From Onthophagus taurus (taxonomy: Eukaryota; Arthropoda; Insecta; Coleoptera; Scarabaeidae), in NCBI RefSeq assembly GCF_036711975.1, contig NW_027248940.1:5208001-5272000 (forward strand): a stretch of DNA of 64,000 nt, given 5' to 3'. This document shows positions 40,720-51,756 of this stretch, piece after piece (position 1 is the stretch's first letter; every line of letters begins with the position of its first letter). Made by a program: the position numbers and the translations under genes. The notes beneath the pieces were generated by a model. That model did not search any database, had not been told where the DNA came from, and saw nothing but the letters and a program-made list of their open reading frames with translations.

Positions 40720-43277
40720 TAGTGATGTTACGGATGTGGGTTTAGCGGATACGGATGCGGAACCAGATCTTTTAATTCTAATTTTGCGCATGCGGATGCG
40801 TAAGCGGATGCGGATTTTTGGATGCGGATTTAACGGATGCGGAGTTATTAAAAAAAGTTACATAGGTACTAAAATTTTTATGAAAATAATATTTCTATTG
40901 TAATTTCTCTATTTTATATCTAACATTCGTAATTTATTACAGGCAAGTTATATTTTAAAAAAAGCAATTTTGATGCCTTTTCTCCTCGAAGATTTTTTCT
41001 TTTATCCGTATATATTAAGGATGCTCCACTAAATAGCTGTTCACGGGTATAGCTGCTTGGTGGCGTTGATAAATATTGTCGAACAATCGGCAATAAAACA
41101 GTATATTTGTACCCATTCTGCCGCCACCACATCAACGGGTCTTCTTCTAAAGACAGCCTTCTTTCTTTAACGTAATTTTGGAGCACAAGCTTCAGTGTTG
41201 TTAATTGGTCATCTTCTGCCTCACTTTCGCTTGAACTTAGAATGGATTGTACTGACTGTAGTAGCATTGAACAACTGCTAGAACTAGTAGCAATTTGATT
41301 ATCAATTTTTCTTTTCTTATGTATTGGACTACAATCTTTATTTTCATGGATCGTTTGATTTTGACACAAATTAACTATTATGGCTTCGACTTCTTCTCTT
41401 TCAAAACTGTTAAAAAACTTTGTTTTATATCGCGGATCTAAGTACGCAGAAACCGAACATAGCAAATTTTTATTTAAATCGCCAAATCTTTCACTTATTT
41501 CTAGTATATCTTTAACGAAAAGTGCTTTGATTTTTTCTGGCATATTCTGGTTATCTTTCTCAGCTTTTAATGTTGTCAGGATAACGTACATATGTGGTAT
41601 AACCATGCCAATGCTGTTCTTTGAGTTACTCAATTCTTTAGTAAGTTCTCCGAAAGGTGCCAACAATTTTAACAACAGGTCAATTGTTGACAAATCATCT
41701 GGAGAAAATGATACAAATTGTTTTGTAGTTAAGTATAAAACTAAAGAATCTTTTATTTTAACAAAACGCTTCAAAATGTAAAATATGCTGTTCCACCTGA
41801 AATTAAAATTAGTTACACAATATCTGATTTATACACAATCGTTGGCTTACCTAGTGGGACAATCTTGAATTGTTGACAATGGAAATTGCTTCATTCTTAT
41901 TTCCTGTATAGCCTTTAGTTCATCTTGTGCTACTAGGGAATGATTAAAATGTGTTGAAACTTTTTTCACCTTTTCAATTATTTCTTGAACCCATTCTTCC
42001 GATAATATCACTTTTTTAATACAACACTGTATTTGAGGAATCACACAGTTAAAATCAGTGAAACCAGATATCTGCATTGCTTTAATCATGTTGTTGCCAC
42101 GATCGCGTACCACACAGTGAACAGTATCGTGTTTTATACCCCATTCTTCAAGGATGGATTCAATTTTTGTCGAAATAACTTGGCCCGTGTGACGTCCTTC
42201 CATTATTTCACATTTCAAAATAATTCTTACTCTTTCAAAACCTTCGTTTACACCATGAGCAGTCAAACCAACTAATGAAGTCCCAGAACTTGTATCAGAC
42301 CAAACATCAGTTGTAAAGGATATTTTCTCAAGGTCTTTTAATAATACTTTAATTTTATTTGCCACGCTGTTATATAAATCGTCACATACAAGCGACGTAA
42401 AAAACTGACGGCCCCTCATTTTATATCGTGGAAGTATTGTATTGATCAATCGTCGAAAACCAACACCTTCAACGAAGTTGAATGGCAAGTCTTCCAAAGC
42501 AATCATTTCGCCTATTAGTCGATCCGTCTCTTTGGATTTTGGATATGATGAATCCCAACATACATTCTTCGTTAAACATTCTTGTAAAGAAAGGTGTTTT
42601 GTTTTTGAACCTGTGTCTGTAGATGTACTATAGGTTGGCTGGCCCTGTTCGGCATTTTCAGCTATACGTTTTTCTAACTCTTCAAACATTTTCGTGTGCT
42701 TCGACTTCAAATGATTTTTTAAACAAGATGTGGTACGTCCTTTTCGTGAATAATCCTTTTCACAAATGTTACAACGAGCAACTGAACTGTTAATTTCCGA
42801 GAAATATTCCCAAATGAAACTTGTTTTTGGTTTCATTTTAATTTAACAATAAAACGAATGACGAACAATGCATAAAACGAACCATAACAGTTGCCATCCG
42901 TTCAACAACTGATCGGCTTTAAGAATAAAGAACTTTAGTAGAACGACGGGACCATGGCGCGACAATATAAGCGTCGCGTTGTCCGTCGCGACCTGTCGCG
43001 ACATTGTGCTTATGTCACGTGTTCGTGCATGTTACAATATCTAGTTTTGAAAATGTAAAAAATCTAAAGAGAAAACTGTCACTACTATTTAAAAATTATA
43101 ATTAAATTATATGTCTCATTGTCAAACGATTTAAAAAATTTATTTATTAATGCCGAACGCTGGCATGACCGGAGCTTCGTTAAAATATATGCGGATACGG
43201 ATGCAGATGCGGATCCTCAAAACAATGCGGATTATCTGCAGTTACGGATGCGGATGCGGATATCTGTTACATCACTA
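40720..43277 (-). mobile_element. hAT transposon, 2.56 kb, with GCGGAT-rich ends
   Basis: Termini are TAGTGATGTTACGGAT and, reverse-complemented, TAGTGATGTAACAGAT. The flanking 8-mers ATTTTATG (40712-40719) and ATTTCATG (43278-43285) differ at one base, and the intact site is seen in Jockey copy J2 (ATTTCATG). Both subterminal regions contain many GCGGAT hexamers, all on the plus strand, so they are direct and not inverted. The single gene inside is intact. Confidence 0.88.
40920..42836 (-). CDS. hAT transposase, BED-type, two exons, 620 aa, intact
   Basis: This is a cut-and-paste DDE transposase. Exon 1 (42836-41851) starts MKPKTSFIWEYF and has a BED zinc finger (CNICEKDYSRKGRTTSCLKNHLKSKH). 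The catalytic region starts with FTTDVWSDTSSGTSLVGLTAH and includes HCVVRDRGNNMIKAM. The donor after CCCACTAG and the acceptor before GTGGAAC (54-bp intron, phase 2) join CPTR to WNSIFYILKRF, the family's TRWNS motif. Exon 2 (41796-40920) carries SAYLDPRYKT and the C-terminal dimerisation segment DPLMWWRQNGYKYTVLLPIV...YLSTPPSS...FSGASLIYTDKR. No stop or frameshift is seen, so this could be an active copy or a recently inserted one. Confidence 0.9.
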
Positions 43278-43998
43278 ATTTCATGTAGTGGTGAATAAGC
43301 GTTTTCGTATTTTACACTATAATATCGATCAGAAAAATACGATTTTAATAATTGACTTTACGTTAATGGTAGTATTTGGTCTAGTTTGTAATTTAAACCA
43401 GGAGCAGACTTTATTTAGGTACCTATATGATGTAACATCTGTGGGGGATTTAGCAGGTTCTGGTATCATTATTATTTCAGCAACTTTCCATATGCTTGAG
43501 AAGTATTTCTGTTTAAAAGCAGCATTAATTATGTGTAATAGTTTTGTAATCGCCCGTTTTGGTAGATGTTTCAATGTTTCTCCATTAATTAGGTTATAGC
43601 CCAATAATTTCTTTATATTTAGTTTTTGTATTTCATAATACAGTTCTTTCATTCTTACACATGGTATATTACTCTGCACGAACTCTTCTTCTATGTTTAC
43701 GAAGTTATGCGATATATTTTTCGTAACAAAAAAATTAAGTAAGTCCGGAATTTTACATCTATTTGTTGGTCAGTAAGTTGGCTTACCAGTGGAGAGCATC
43801 TCACAATTTTTGAATTTGTCAAGCGAGAACCCCAAAAAGAGTTTGTGATAAGCATGCAACCAAGCTAGACGTGCGCGTGCCTCTCCAGGTTAAGTCGACG
43901 AAAATTATCGAGGTGGTTTGAGTTACCGATTAATTCAACTTGATTTTCGACGTTTTAAAGTTAGTTTTTAAGTTGAGTGTGTTAATTAGTTAAAGAGA

Positions 43999-44640
43999 AT
44001 GGTGGTCACCAAGAAACAATTGAGTGATTTTGAGGAGGTGTTGACTGAGTTATTCAAGAAAGAGTCGTTCATTGCCAATATCGCCAAATCAATATCGTCC
44101 ATTCTAAGGGATGAACTCAGGGAATACAAGGAAAAGGTTAATATTCTCGAAGAAAAGGTTGTAATTTTGGAAGCGGAGGTTACTCGTTCGAAGTCCGACA
44201 ATACCGTATGTAGAGCAGACCATGAGGAAAAACTGGATCGACTTGAGCAATACACTCGACGGAATAGCATTCGAGTTTTCGGGGTAAGCGAGACAGACAA
44301 TGAGAACACCGAACAAGTTGTATTAGATATTATTAATAAGAAAATGAACCTCGCATTGTTACCGGATTCTATCGATCGTTGTCATCGAGTTGGACCGAAG
44401 CGAAATGGAAAGAACCGACCTATTATTATGAAATTTATAAGTCACAAGACCAAAGATCGCGTATTTTATCATAAGAAACTGTTAAGAGGAACTCAGTTTA
44501 TAATTCGAGAAGACCTTACGCACCACCGGTTTTGCGAATTGAGAAAACTGGAGGAAGAATATGGTAAAAGAAGAGTGTGGAGCCGTGATGGAACTCTGTA
44601 TGCAGAAGTCGACGGACAGAAGAAAAGAATGTTGATATAA
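43999..44640 (+). CDS. ORF1 protein of C1, 213 aa
   Basis: This is an RNA-binding, coiled-coil ORF1 protein of a non-LTR retrotransposon. The N-terminal 35 residues are followed by a Leu/Glu-rich heptad stretch (about residues 37-60: LREYKEKVNILEEKVVILEAEV). Then comes the LDRLEQYTRRNSIRVFGVSE block (about 77-97), an RRM-like region with IDRCHRVGPKRNGKNRP, and a C-terminal domain (FIIREDLTHHRFCELRKLEE). It is intact from ATG to stop and is likely translated before ORF2, 298 bp downstream. No zinc knuckles are present. Confidence 0.88.
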   Translation: MVVTKKQLSDFEEVLTELFKKESFIANIAKSISSILRDELREYKEKVNILEEKVVILEAEVTRSKSDNTVCRADHEEKLDRLEQYTRRNSIRVFGVSETDNENTEQVVLDIINKKMNLALLPDSIDRCHRVGPKRNGKNRPIIMKFISHKTKDRVFYHKKLLRGTQFIIREDLTHHRFCELRKLEEEYGKRRVWSRDGTLYAEVDGQKKRMLI

Positions 44641-44938
44641 CTTTTTCGATTCTTGCTTTTTTCGAAAAATCTCTGTTCGATTTTTCCGTTTTTTTTTTCT
44701 TCTTTTTTGTTTTCGATTGTTAAAAATATATATACAATCTTTCGATTGTTTTGAGACTTTTCCTCCGTTTGATCTAATTGACGAATCTAGTTGATTTGTT
44801 ACCTGGAGGGAAAGCACTCTAGAATGTAGTTTATATTTATTTAAATCTTTTTCAATAGTTAAATTTCATTTAATTGTAGTTATTATTGTTTTTTTTTTGT
44901 ATTTTGTTTGTCTTTTTCTTTTTATTATTGTTCACAAC

Positions 44939-47706
44939 ATGAATATAGCATCCATTAACATTAGGTCGTTGCTGCCTAGTATTGCTGAATTTCGTGAGTA
45001 CATTACTGATAATAATTTTGATCTGGTATTGGTTACGGAGACCTGGCTGGCGGATGAACATACGGAAGCGGTGTGTTCTATCGAAAATTATACATTCATA
45101 CATCGCCGAAGGTCTGGTAAGCGAGGTGGTGGTGTAGGCATTTATATTAAGAACTTATATAGACCCAGCAAGGTTAACATAAAAACATATGATCATTTAG
45201 AACAGCTATGGATCGCTGTAACTATTAACAAAGTTAAATATATTTTTGGTGTAATGTACAGGCCCCCGACCGGAAGTTTGCCATTATTCTTTGAGTCTCT
45301 CGAGGAATCCTTAAGTTTAGCTATACCACAATGTAATGAACTATTTATTGCCGGTGATATAAATATTGATTTGTTGCACCCTGAAAGTACATATTCACGC
45401 ATTTTCCTTGATTTGCTGGAGTCGTTTGGTCTGGTTCAACTTGTTAATCAACCAACCCGTATTACACTTAATTCCGAAACTTTAATAGATATTACTGCAT
45501 ATATTCACTACCCCACCTTTCAGATCACGAACTTGTACACTCTCATTTGAAAACTGCTAGTACAAAGCCTGTTCCTACATTTCGAACTTATAGAGACTTT
45601 AAGAGGTTTAATCTCGATCTGTTTAGTAGAGAACTTGAATCATTACCTTTACAATTAATTTTTGAAATTAACGGCATTGATGAAAAAGTGAATTATTTTA
45701 ATTCTTTAATACTAGATCTATTTGATTTACATGCACCACTACAAACGAAAAGATTTACAAAAAAACCTGCTCCGTGGCTTACACCCCAAATCAAGGAAAT
45801 GATCGCGGTTAGAAATAAAGCTTATGCTAAATATAAGCGTACAAAAAATGTATTAGACCTAGAGCAGTATAAAACGTTGACAAGACACGTGACAAATGCC
45901 ATCAAAACTGAAAAAAGGGTGTACTTTGAGGGGGCAACGAGTCGAACTGGGACATCTGCGATGTGGCGTGTTATTCGTGATTTCGGAGTGATCAGGAATA
46001 GAGTAAACACTTTGCCCATGCATTTAAGAAATGCGAATGACATTAATAACCACTTTCTCCAGACAGGTTGTTCATTGGGAGCACCTTCAAGTGATGTTAT
46101 GCACTTTTATAACAGTAACAAAAAATGTGAATTTCAGAAGTATTTTGATTTCGAAACTGTACATGAAAACGTTGTTGCAAGTTATTTACTTAAAATGAAA
46201 TCTAATGCTGTCGGGGATGATGGTATTTCGTTGTCAATGCTCTTGTACTGCTGTCCTTTTATACTCCCACATTTGACGCATATAGTTAATTACTGTTTGG
46301 AGAAATGTGTTTTTCCTTCCTATTGGAAGACCGCTCTGGTAACTCCATTACCAAAAATTTCTAATCCCCAAGAGTACAAGGATTTACGACCTGTTAGCAT
46401 TCTCCCGGTTCTCGCAAAGGTTGTGGAGAAAGTTATGGACTGGCAAATTAGAACTTTTATTGACGGCTATAATATCCTACCTCCAAATCAGTCTGGATTT
46501 CGTAAACATTATGGTTGTGAAACAGCGTTAATGCATATTACCGACGACATTCTCCGGGCGATTGATGAAAACGATATGACTGCATTAGTTTTGTTGGATT
46601 ACTCAAAAGCTTTCGATACTGTAAACCATTCCTTGTTAAGTTCTGTCATACATTTTGTTGGGTTTAGCGCTAATGCTATATCATTGGTCTCCAATTACTT
46701 GTGCAATAGATACCAAAAAGTTAAGATAAACAACTCTATATCTGAGCCTCGGAGGGTGTCGGCGGGTGTGCCGCAGGGTTCTATATTGGGGCCACTTTTG
46801 TTTTCGTTATATACATCCAACTTTTCAAATAGTTTGAAACACTGTAGCTGTCATTTTTACGCAGATGACACCCAACTATATCTGAGATTTGCTCCCAGTG
46901 ATGTATCTCTGGCTGAAACTATTTTAACACGGGAAATTAGGAACTTAATGGAAATTTCGTCTGGACATAATTTGAAGGTGAATGGTGCCAAGTCGGCATT
47001 GATGCTTTTTGGTAGGCGGGGTTTGCGAGAAGAACATTCTACTCATTTTAGTATAGAAGTTGATGACCAGCGAATTAATGTAGGATGCTGTTTTCGTAAT
47101 TTGGGATTGTATCAGGATTCAGATATTAGATTTAAAACACATATTACACAGAAAACCAATAAATCATATGCAACGTTGAAATTAATTTATGGCATTAGGC
47201 ACACAGTATCTAAAGCTACACTGTTAAAACTGTGCGATACCCTTGTACTTAGTAATTTCACCTTTTGTGATAAGGTTTTTGGTACCTGTTTGGCTAGCAC
47301 TTCAGTAAGTCGTGTACAGCGGGTACAGAATGCTTGCCTCAGGCTTGTATACGGTTTAAAACGGTATGATCATGTGTCTCATAAATTAATAGATGCTGGT
47401 TGGTTGAATATGTCCAACAGAAGAAAGTTGCATTTATTATCATTCTACCATAAACTTCTCATGTTGAAGAAGCCCCCGTATCTATACAACAAAATATCAT
47501 TCAGGACAGATGTTCATAATATCGATATTAGAAATAGAGGTATTATTACACCTCCTAAACACGAGACCTCGTTATTTGAACGATCCTTCACTTATTGCCT
47601 TCCTAAATATTATAATCCGCTGCCAGGCTCTTTGAAGTCTCTAAATTTGAATGCGTTTAAGAAGAAACTGCGACAAATGTTAATGGATGAACAATCTGGC
47701 GTATAG
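44939..47706 (+). pseudogene. ORF2 of C1: endonuclease and reverse transcriptase, one frameshift
   Basis: The start at 44939 gives MNIASINIRSLLPSIAEF, the beginning of an apurinic-type endonuclease (VTETWLADEH, GVMYRPPTGS, GDINIDLLH, LIDIT). A one-base frame change at about 45510-45520 is needed to reach LPHLSDHELVHSHLKT, after which the frame is open to 47706. Downstream parts are a linker (APWLTPQIKEMIAVRNKAY), RT motifs LRPVSILPVLAKVVEK, NQSGFRKHYGCETAL, DYSKAFDTVNHS, GVPQGSILGPLLF and [10 protein letters not shown], and a C-terminal region (RVQRVQNACLRLVYGLKRYD). RT is intact, so the single indel in the endonuclease is the main visible defect. Confidence 0.9.
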
Positions 47707-48273
47707 TTGCTGAGTTTCGCATGCATATGTATTGCAATTAATATATGTTCCTTTGTTTTTTTTTTATTTTTTTATTTTTGATTTGTTTAATATTGTTAAT
47801 TTCGTAAACATTGTTTTTTTTGTTTTTTTTTGTTTTAATTTTAATTTTTCTTTTGTTCTATTTTATTAATACTTAATTTTTTTTTTTTTGTTTGTAGGGT
47901 TGAGTGGTAGAGAGGAACTTGATTCCTAACTCCGCCCTACGTATTGCTTTTGTATAATTATTGTCATTATTTTTTTTATTAATAAAGCCAAGTTATTATT
48001 ATTATTATTATTAAGACATATGTTTTGCATTAAAGTTTCCTCCAAGTACAAATTTGTTTCAAGATGCAGAATTTCCTGATAATCTTCTCTTTTGAGATTA
48101 TGTCTCGGCGGTATGTACGTTGCTGCTACAGATATTAATCCATTAGCGGTTTGAACGTTTACCTCTGTAGTTTGATGTTGTTCAGTACTAAATGTATTGT
48201 TGAAATAATGGTCAATATTGTATTCTTTAAGTATTGCTGGTAGTGTATTTTGATGCTGTCGAAGACCATTTAG

Positions 48274-48465
48274 AATTTAATTTGCACAACGAGTTTCAAT
48301 CGGGTTTTCGTAAAGGTCATAGCACGACAACAGCGCTTATTAAGATTACAGATGATATTAGGTATGCATGCGACAAATGTTGTTATCATCCTTGTACTAC
48401 TTGATTTCAGCAAGGCGTTCGATTCGGTTGATCACGATCTGTTGTTAGCGTCACTGGCTGCCCTT
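48274..48465 (+). pseudogene. Short CR1-like RT fragment
   Basis: The plus strand reads LHNEFQSGFRKGHSTTTALI then, with one frame change, VIILVLLDFSKAFDSVDHDLL, covering the RT motif from QSGFR to DFSKAF. It stops where the S1 satellite begins near 48470. The parent element is different from C1 and C2. Confidence 0.7.
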
Positions 48466-48469
48466 GAGC

Positions 48470-49735
48470 ATTTCAATAAATCATTACGTTATATCAATTA
48501 TAGTACAAATCATAAGCTCTCCAATGACAGAAACGGATTTTCAAAATATCTGTTAGTTTTTGAGATATTAACTTTTTAACAAAAGGCATTTTCTCATCTT
48601 TTTCGGGATAAACAGTTATTTTCATTCATTTTCAAAAAACGCAATAAATCGTTGTTTTAACAAATTTTTATGAAATTATCAGCAATTGCAATACAAATTA
48701 TCGACTTTCCAATGAAACAAACGGATTTTCGAAATATCTTTTAGTTTTTGAGATATTAATTTATAAACGTAATAATGCACTTTCTCATTTTTCTGGAGAA
48801 ACAATTATTTTCAATAATTTTCAAAAAATCATAACATATAGGGATTTCAATAAATCGTTACGATATTATCAGCAATCGTAGTATAAATTATAAGCTCTCC
48901 AATGGCAGAAACGGATTTTCAAAATATCTGTTTGTTTTTGAGATATTAACTTTTTAACAGAAGGCATTTTCTCATCTTTTTCGGGATAAACAATTTTTTT
49001 AATTCATTTTCAAAAAATTGCAATAAATCGTTGATTTAACAAATTCTTATGAAATTATCAGCATTTGTAATACAAATTGTTAGCTTTTCATTGAAAGATA
49101 CGGATTTTCAAAATATCTTTTAGTTTTTGAAAAATTGGTTTTTAAACATAACGAGAACAATTAATATCACAGAATTTTCAAAAAATCGCAATAAATCGTT
49201 GTTTTAACAAAATCTTATGAAATTACCAGTATTTGCAATACAAATTATCGGCTTTCCAATGAAATAAACGGATTTTCGAAATATCTTTTAGTTTTTGAGA
49301 TATTAATTTATTAACGTAACAATACACTTTCTCATTGTTCTGAAGAAGCAATTATTTGCAATAATTTTCAAAAAATTATAACAAATAGGGATTTGAATAA
49401 ATCATTACGATATTATCAGCGATTGTAGTACAAACTATAAGCTCTCCAATGACCGAAGTGGATTTTCAAAATATCTGTTAGTGTTTGAGATTTTAGTTTT
49501 TTAACAGAAGGCATTTTCTAATCTTTTCGGAATAAACATTATTTTCATTCATTTTCAAAAAATCGCAATAAATCGTTGTTTTAACAAATTCTTATGAAAT
49601 TATCACCATTTACAATACAAATTATCAGCTTTCCAATAAAATAAACGAATTTTCAAGATAGCTTTCAGTTTTTGAGATGCTAACTTTTAAACATAACATC
49701 TTGTTTGGATTCATTTTGATCGATTTTAACCCAAA
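48470..49735 (+). repeat. Satellite S1, forward arm, about 7 monomers
   Basis: Tandem monomers of about 187 bp are anchored by GGATTTTCAAAATATCTGTTAG at about 48538, 48722, 48913, 49101, 49268, 49460 and 49644. Two types alternate. Type A has CTCTCCAATG then ACAGAAACGGATTTTC; type B has CTTTCCAATGAAA then AAACGGATTTTCG. The higher-order unit is thus a dimer of about 375 bp. The same satellite recurs in reverse orientation from 50640. Confidence 0.9.
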
Positions 49736-49839
49736 TTAAAATTAAAACTCAAAACCGGAAGTAACCGTCTCCCGATTATTTTCAACATTATCGTGTTTGG
49801 ATTCGTTTCAAACGATTTATCGCGGTTAAGAATTAAAAA

Positions 49840-50640
49840 TATTCCTAACATTCTAGTTTATGATATCATATAAAAATTATGATATAATATTATTAAAATT
49901 TTCAAAAAAAAGGTTATTAAAGAGAAAACTGTCAAATTTATGAATTAAAAATTATGCGAAATATTCAAAAAATTGTATCATTTATATTTATAAGAATCAT
50001 GATATAACACATTAAATTGTTGTTAAATTGTAGCTTAAACATTCTAGTTTATGATATGATATTAAAATTATAGAATAATATTATCAACATTTTCAAACAA
50101 AAAATGTTAAAGAGAAAACTGTGAAATTTATGAATCAAAAATTATACATTTTCAAAAAGTCATACCATCCGTAGTTTTAAGCATCATATTATAATACGTA
50201 CGTTAAATTGTAGCTTAAACATTTTAGTTTATGATACGATATAAAAATTATAAGATTAGATTATTAAATTTAGTTATTTAGTTATTAAAGAAGAAACTGT
50301 CAAATTTGTAAATAAAAAAATTACGAAAATTTCAAAAAATCATATCGATCGTATTTTTAAGAATTATGATATGATGTACGTTTAATTGATGCTTAAAGAT
50401 TCTAGTTTATGATATGATATAAAAATAATAAGATTTTTTCAGAATTATGTCAGATTTATGAATCAAAATTTATACATTTTCCAAAAATCATAGGTATTAT
50501 TTATATTTTTAAGAATCATGATATGATTTGTATGTTAAAATGCAGATTAAACATTCTAGTTTATGATACGAGATAAAAATTATAAGCTAATATTATTAAA
50601 TTTTCCTGGAAAAACTTATTAAAGATGAAACTGTCAAATT
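49840..50640 (+). repeat. Satellite S2, about 185-bp monomers, central block
   Basis: About 4-5 copies of a unit beginning ACATTCTAGTTTATGATATG and containing AAAATTATA, GAGAAAACTGTCAAATTTAT and AATCATGATATAATA. It separates the forward and reverse arms of S1. Diverged copies occur at 54785-55395 and 58085-58335. Confidence 0.85.
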
Positions 50641-51756
50641 TATATTATCTGTAATTAATGTAATTAATTTTGGTAATGATTTATTGAAACGGTTATTTGT
50701 TATAATTTTTTGAAAATTATTGAAAATAATTGTTTCTCCAGAAAAACGATAAAGTGCATTTTTATGTTTATAAATTAATATCTCAAAAACTAAAAGATAT
50801 TTCGAAAATCTGTTTCTTTCATTGGAAAGCCGATAATTTGTGTTGCAAATGCTGATAATTTCATAAGAATTTGTTAAAACAACGATTTGTTGCGATTTTT
50901 TGAAAATGAATGAAAATAATTGTTTATCTCGAAAAAGATGAAAAAATGCTTTCTGTTAAAAAATGAATATCTTAAAAACTAACGGATATCTTGAAAATCC
51001 GTTTCTGTCATTGGAGAGCTTATAATTTGTACTACAATTGCTGATAAAATCGTAATGATTTATTGAAATCCTTCTTTATGATTTTTTGAAAATTATTGAA
51101 AATAATTATTTCTCCAGAAAAATGAGAAAGTGTATTATTACGATTATAAATTAATATCTCAAAAACTAAGAGATATTTCGAAAATCCGTTTCTTTCATTG
51201 GAAAGCCGATAATTTGTATTGCAAAGGCTGATAATTTCATAAGAATTTGTTAAAACAACGATTTATTGCGATTTTTTGAAAATGAATGAAGATAATTGTT
51301 TATTCCGAAAAAGATGAGAAAATGCCTTCTGTTAAAAAGTTAATATCTCAAAAACTAACTGATATTTTGAAAATCCGTTTCTGTCATTGGAGAGCTTATA
51401 ATTTGTGCTATAATTGCTGATAATGTCGTAACGATTTTTTGAAATGCCTATTTTGTTATGATTTTTTGAAAATTATTGATAGTAATTGTTTCTCCAGAAA
51501 AATGAGAGAGTGCATGAGAGAGTTTATAAATTAATATCTCAAAAACAAAAAGATATTTCGAAAATCCGTTTCTTTCATTGAAAAGCCGATAATTTGTGTT
51601 GCAAATGCTTATAATTTTATAAAAGTTTGTTAAAACAACAATTTATTGCGATTTTTTGAAAATTTGGTGAAATTGTTCTCGTTATGTTTAAAAGCTAATT
51701 TCGATATTTTGAAAATCAGTTTCTGTCATGGGAGAGCTTATAACTTGTACTACAAT

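Larger units (their letters stand above)
43853..48012 (+). mobile_element. Full-length CR1/jockey-type element C1, 4.16 kb
   Basis: The element begins CATGCAACCAAGCTAGACG, has a 146-bp 5' UTR, ORF1, ORF2 and a T-rich 3' UTR with AATAAAGCC and (TTATTA)n. Jockey J1 sequence resumes on both sides (GTTTGTGATAAG | AAGACATATG), so the left and right junctions are well placed; an AAG or ATAAG/TTAAG duplication is possible. This is the most complete retrotransposon in the window. Confidence 0.88.
40470..48273 (-). mobile_element. Jockey-clade element J1, dismembered by two insertions
   Basis: Minus-strand J1 sequence survives in three parts. The first is endonuclease at 48273-48013 (AATYIPPRHNLKREDYQEIL, GNFNAKHMS). 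The second is endonuclease end, linker and RT start at 43852-43286 (LSTGKPTY, CKIPDLLNFFVTKNIS, MKELYYEIQKLNIKKLLGYN). The third is RT at 40719-40470. A full-length CR1/jockey element (43853-48012) and a hAT transposon (40720-43277) lie between them. J1 has two deletions in the RT between TSYR and KVCS relative to the sibling copy J2 (51757-53432), and a TGA at the Trp of PTYWP. The shared junctions put all three parts in one original element. Confidence 0.8.

Noticed and set aside
41380..41781. Plus-strand open frame of 133 codons
   Set aside because: It is antisense to exon 2 of the intact hAT transposase and has no motif of its own.
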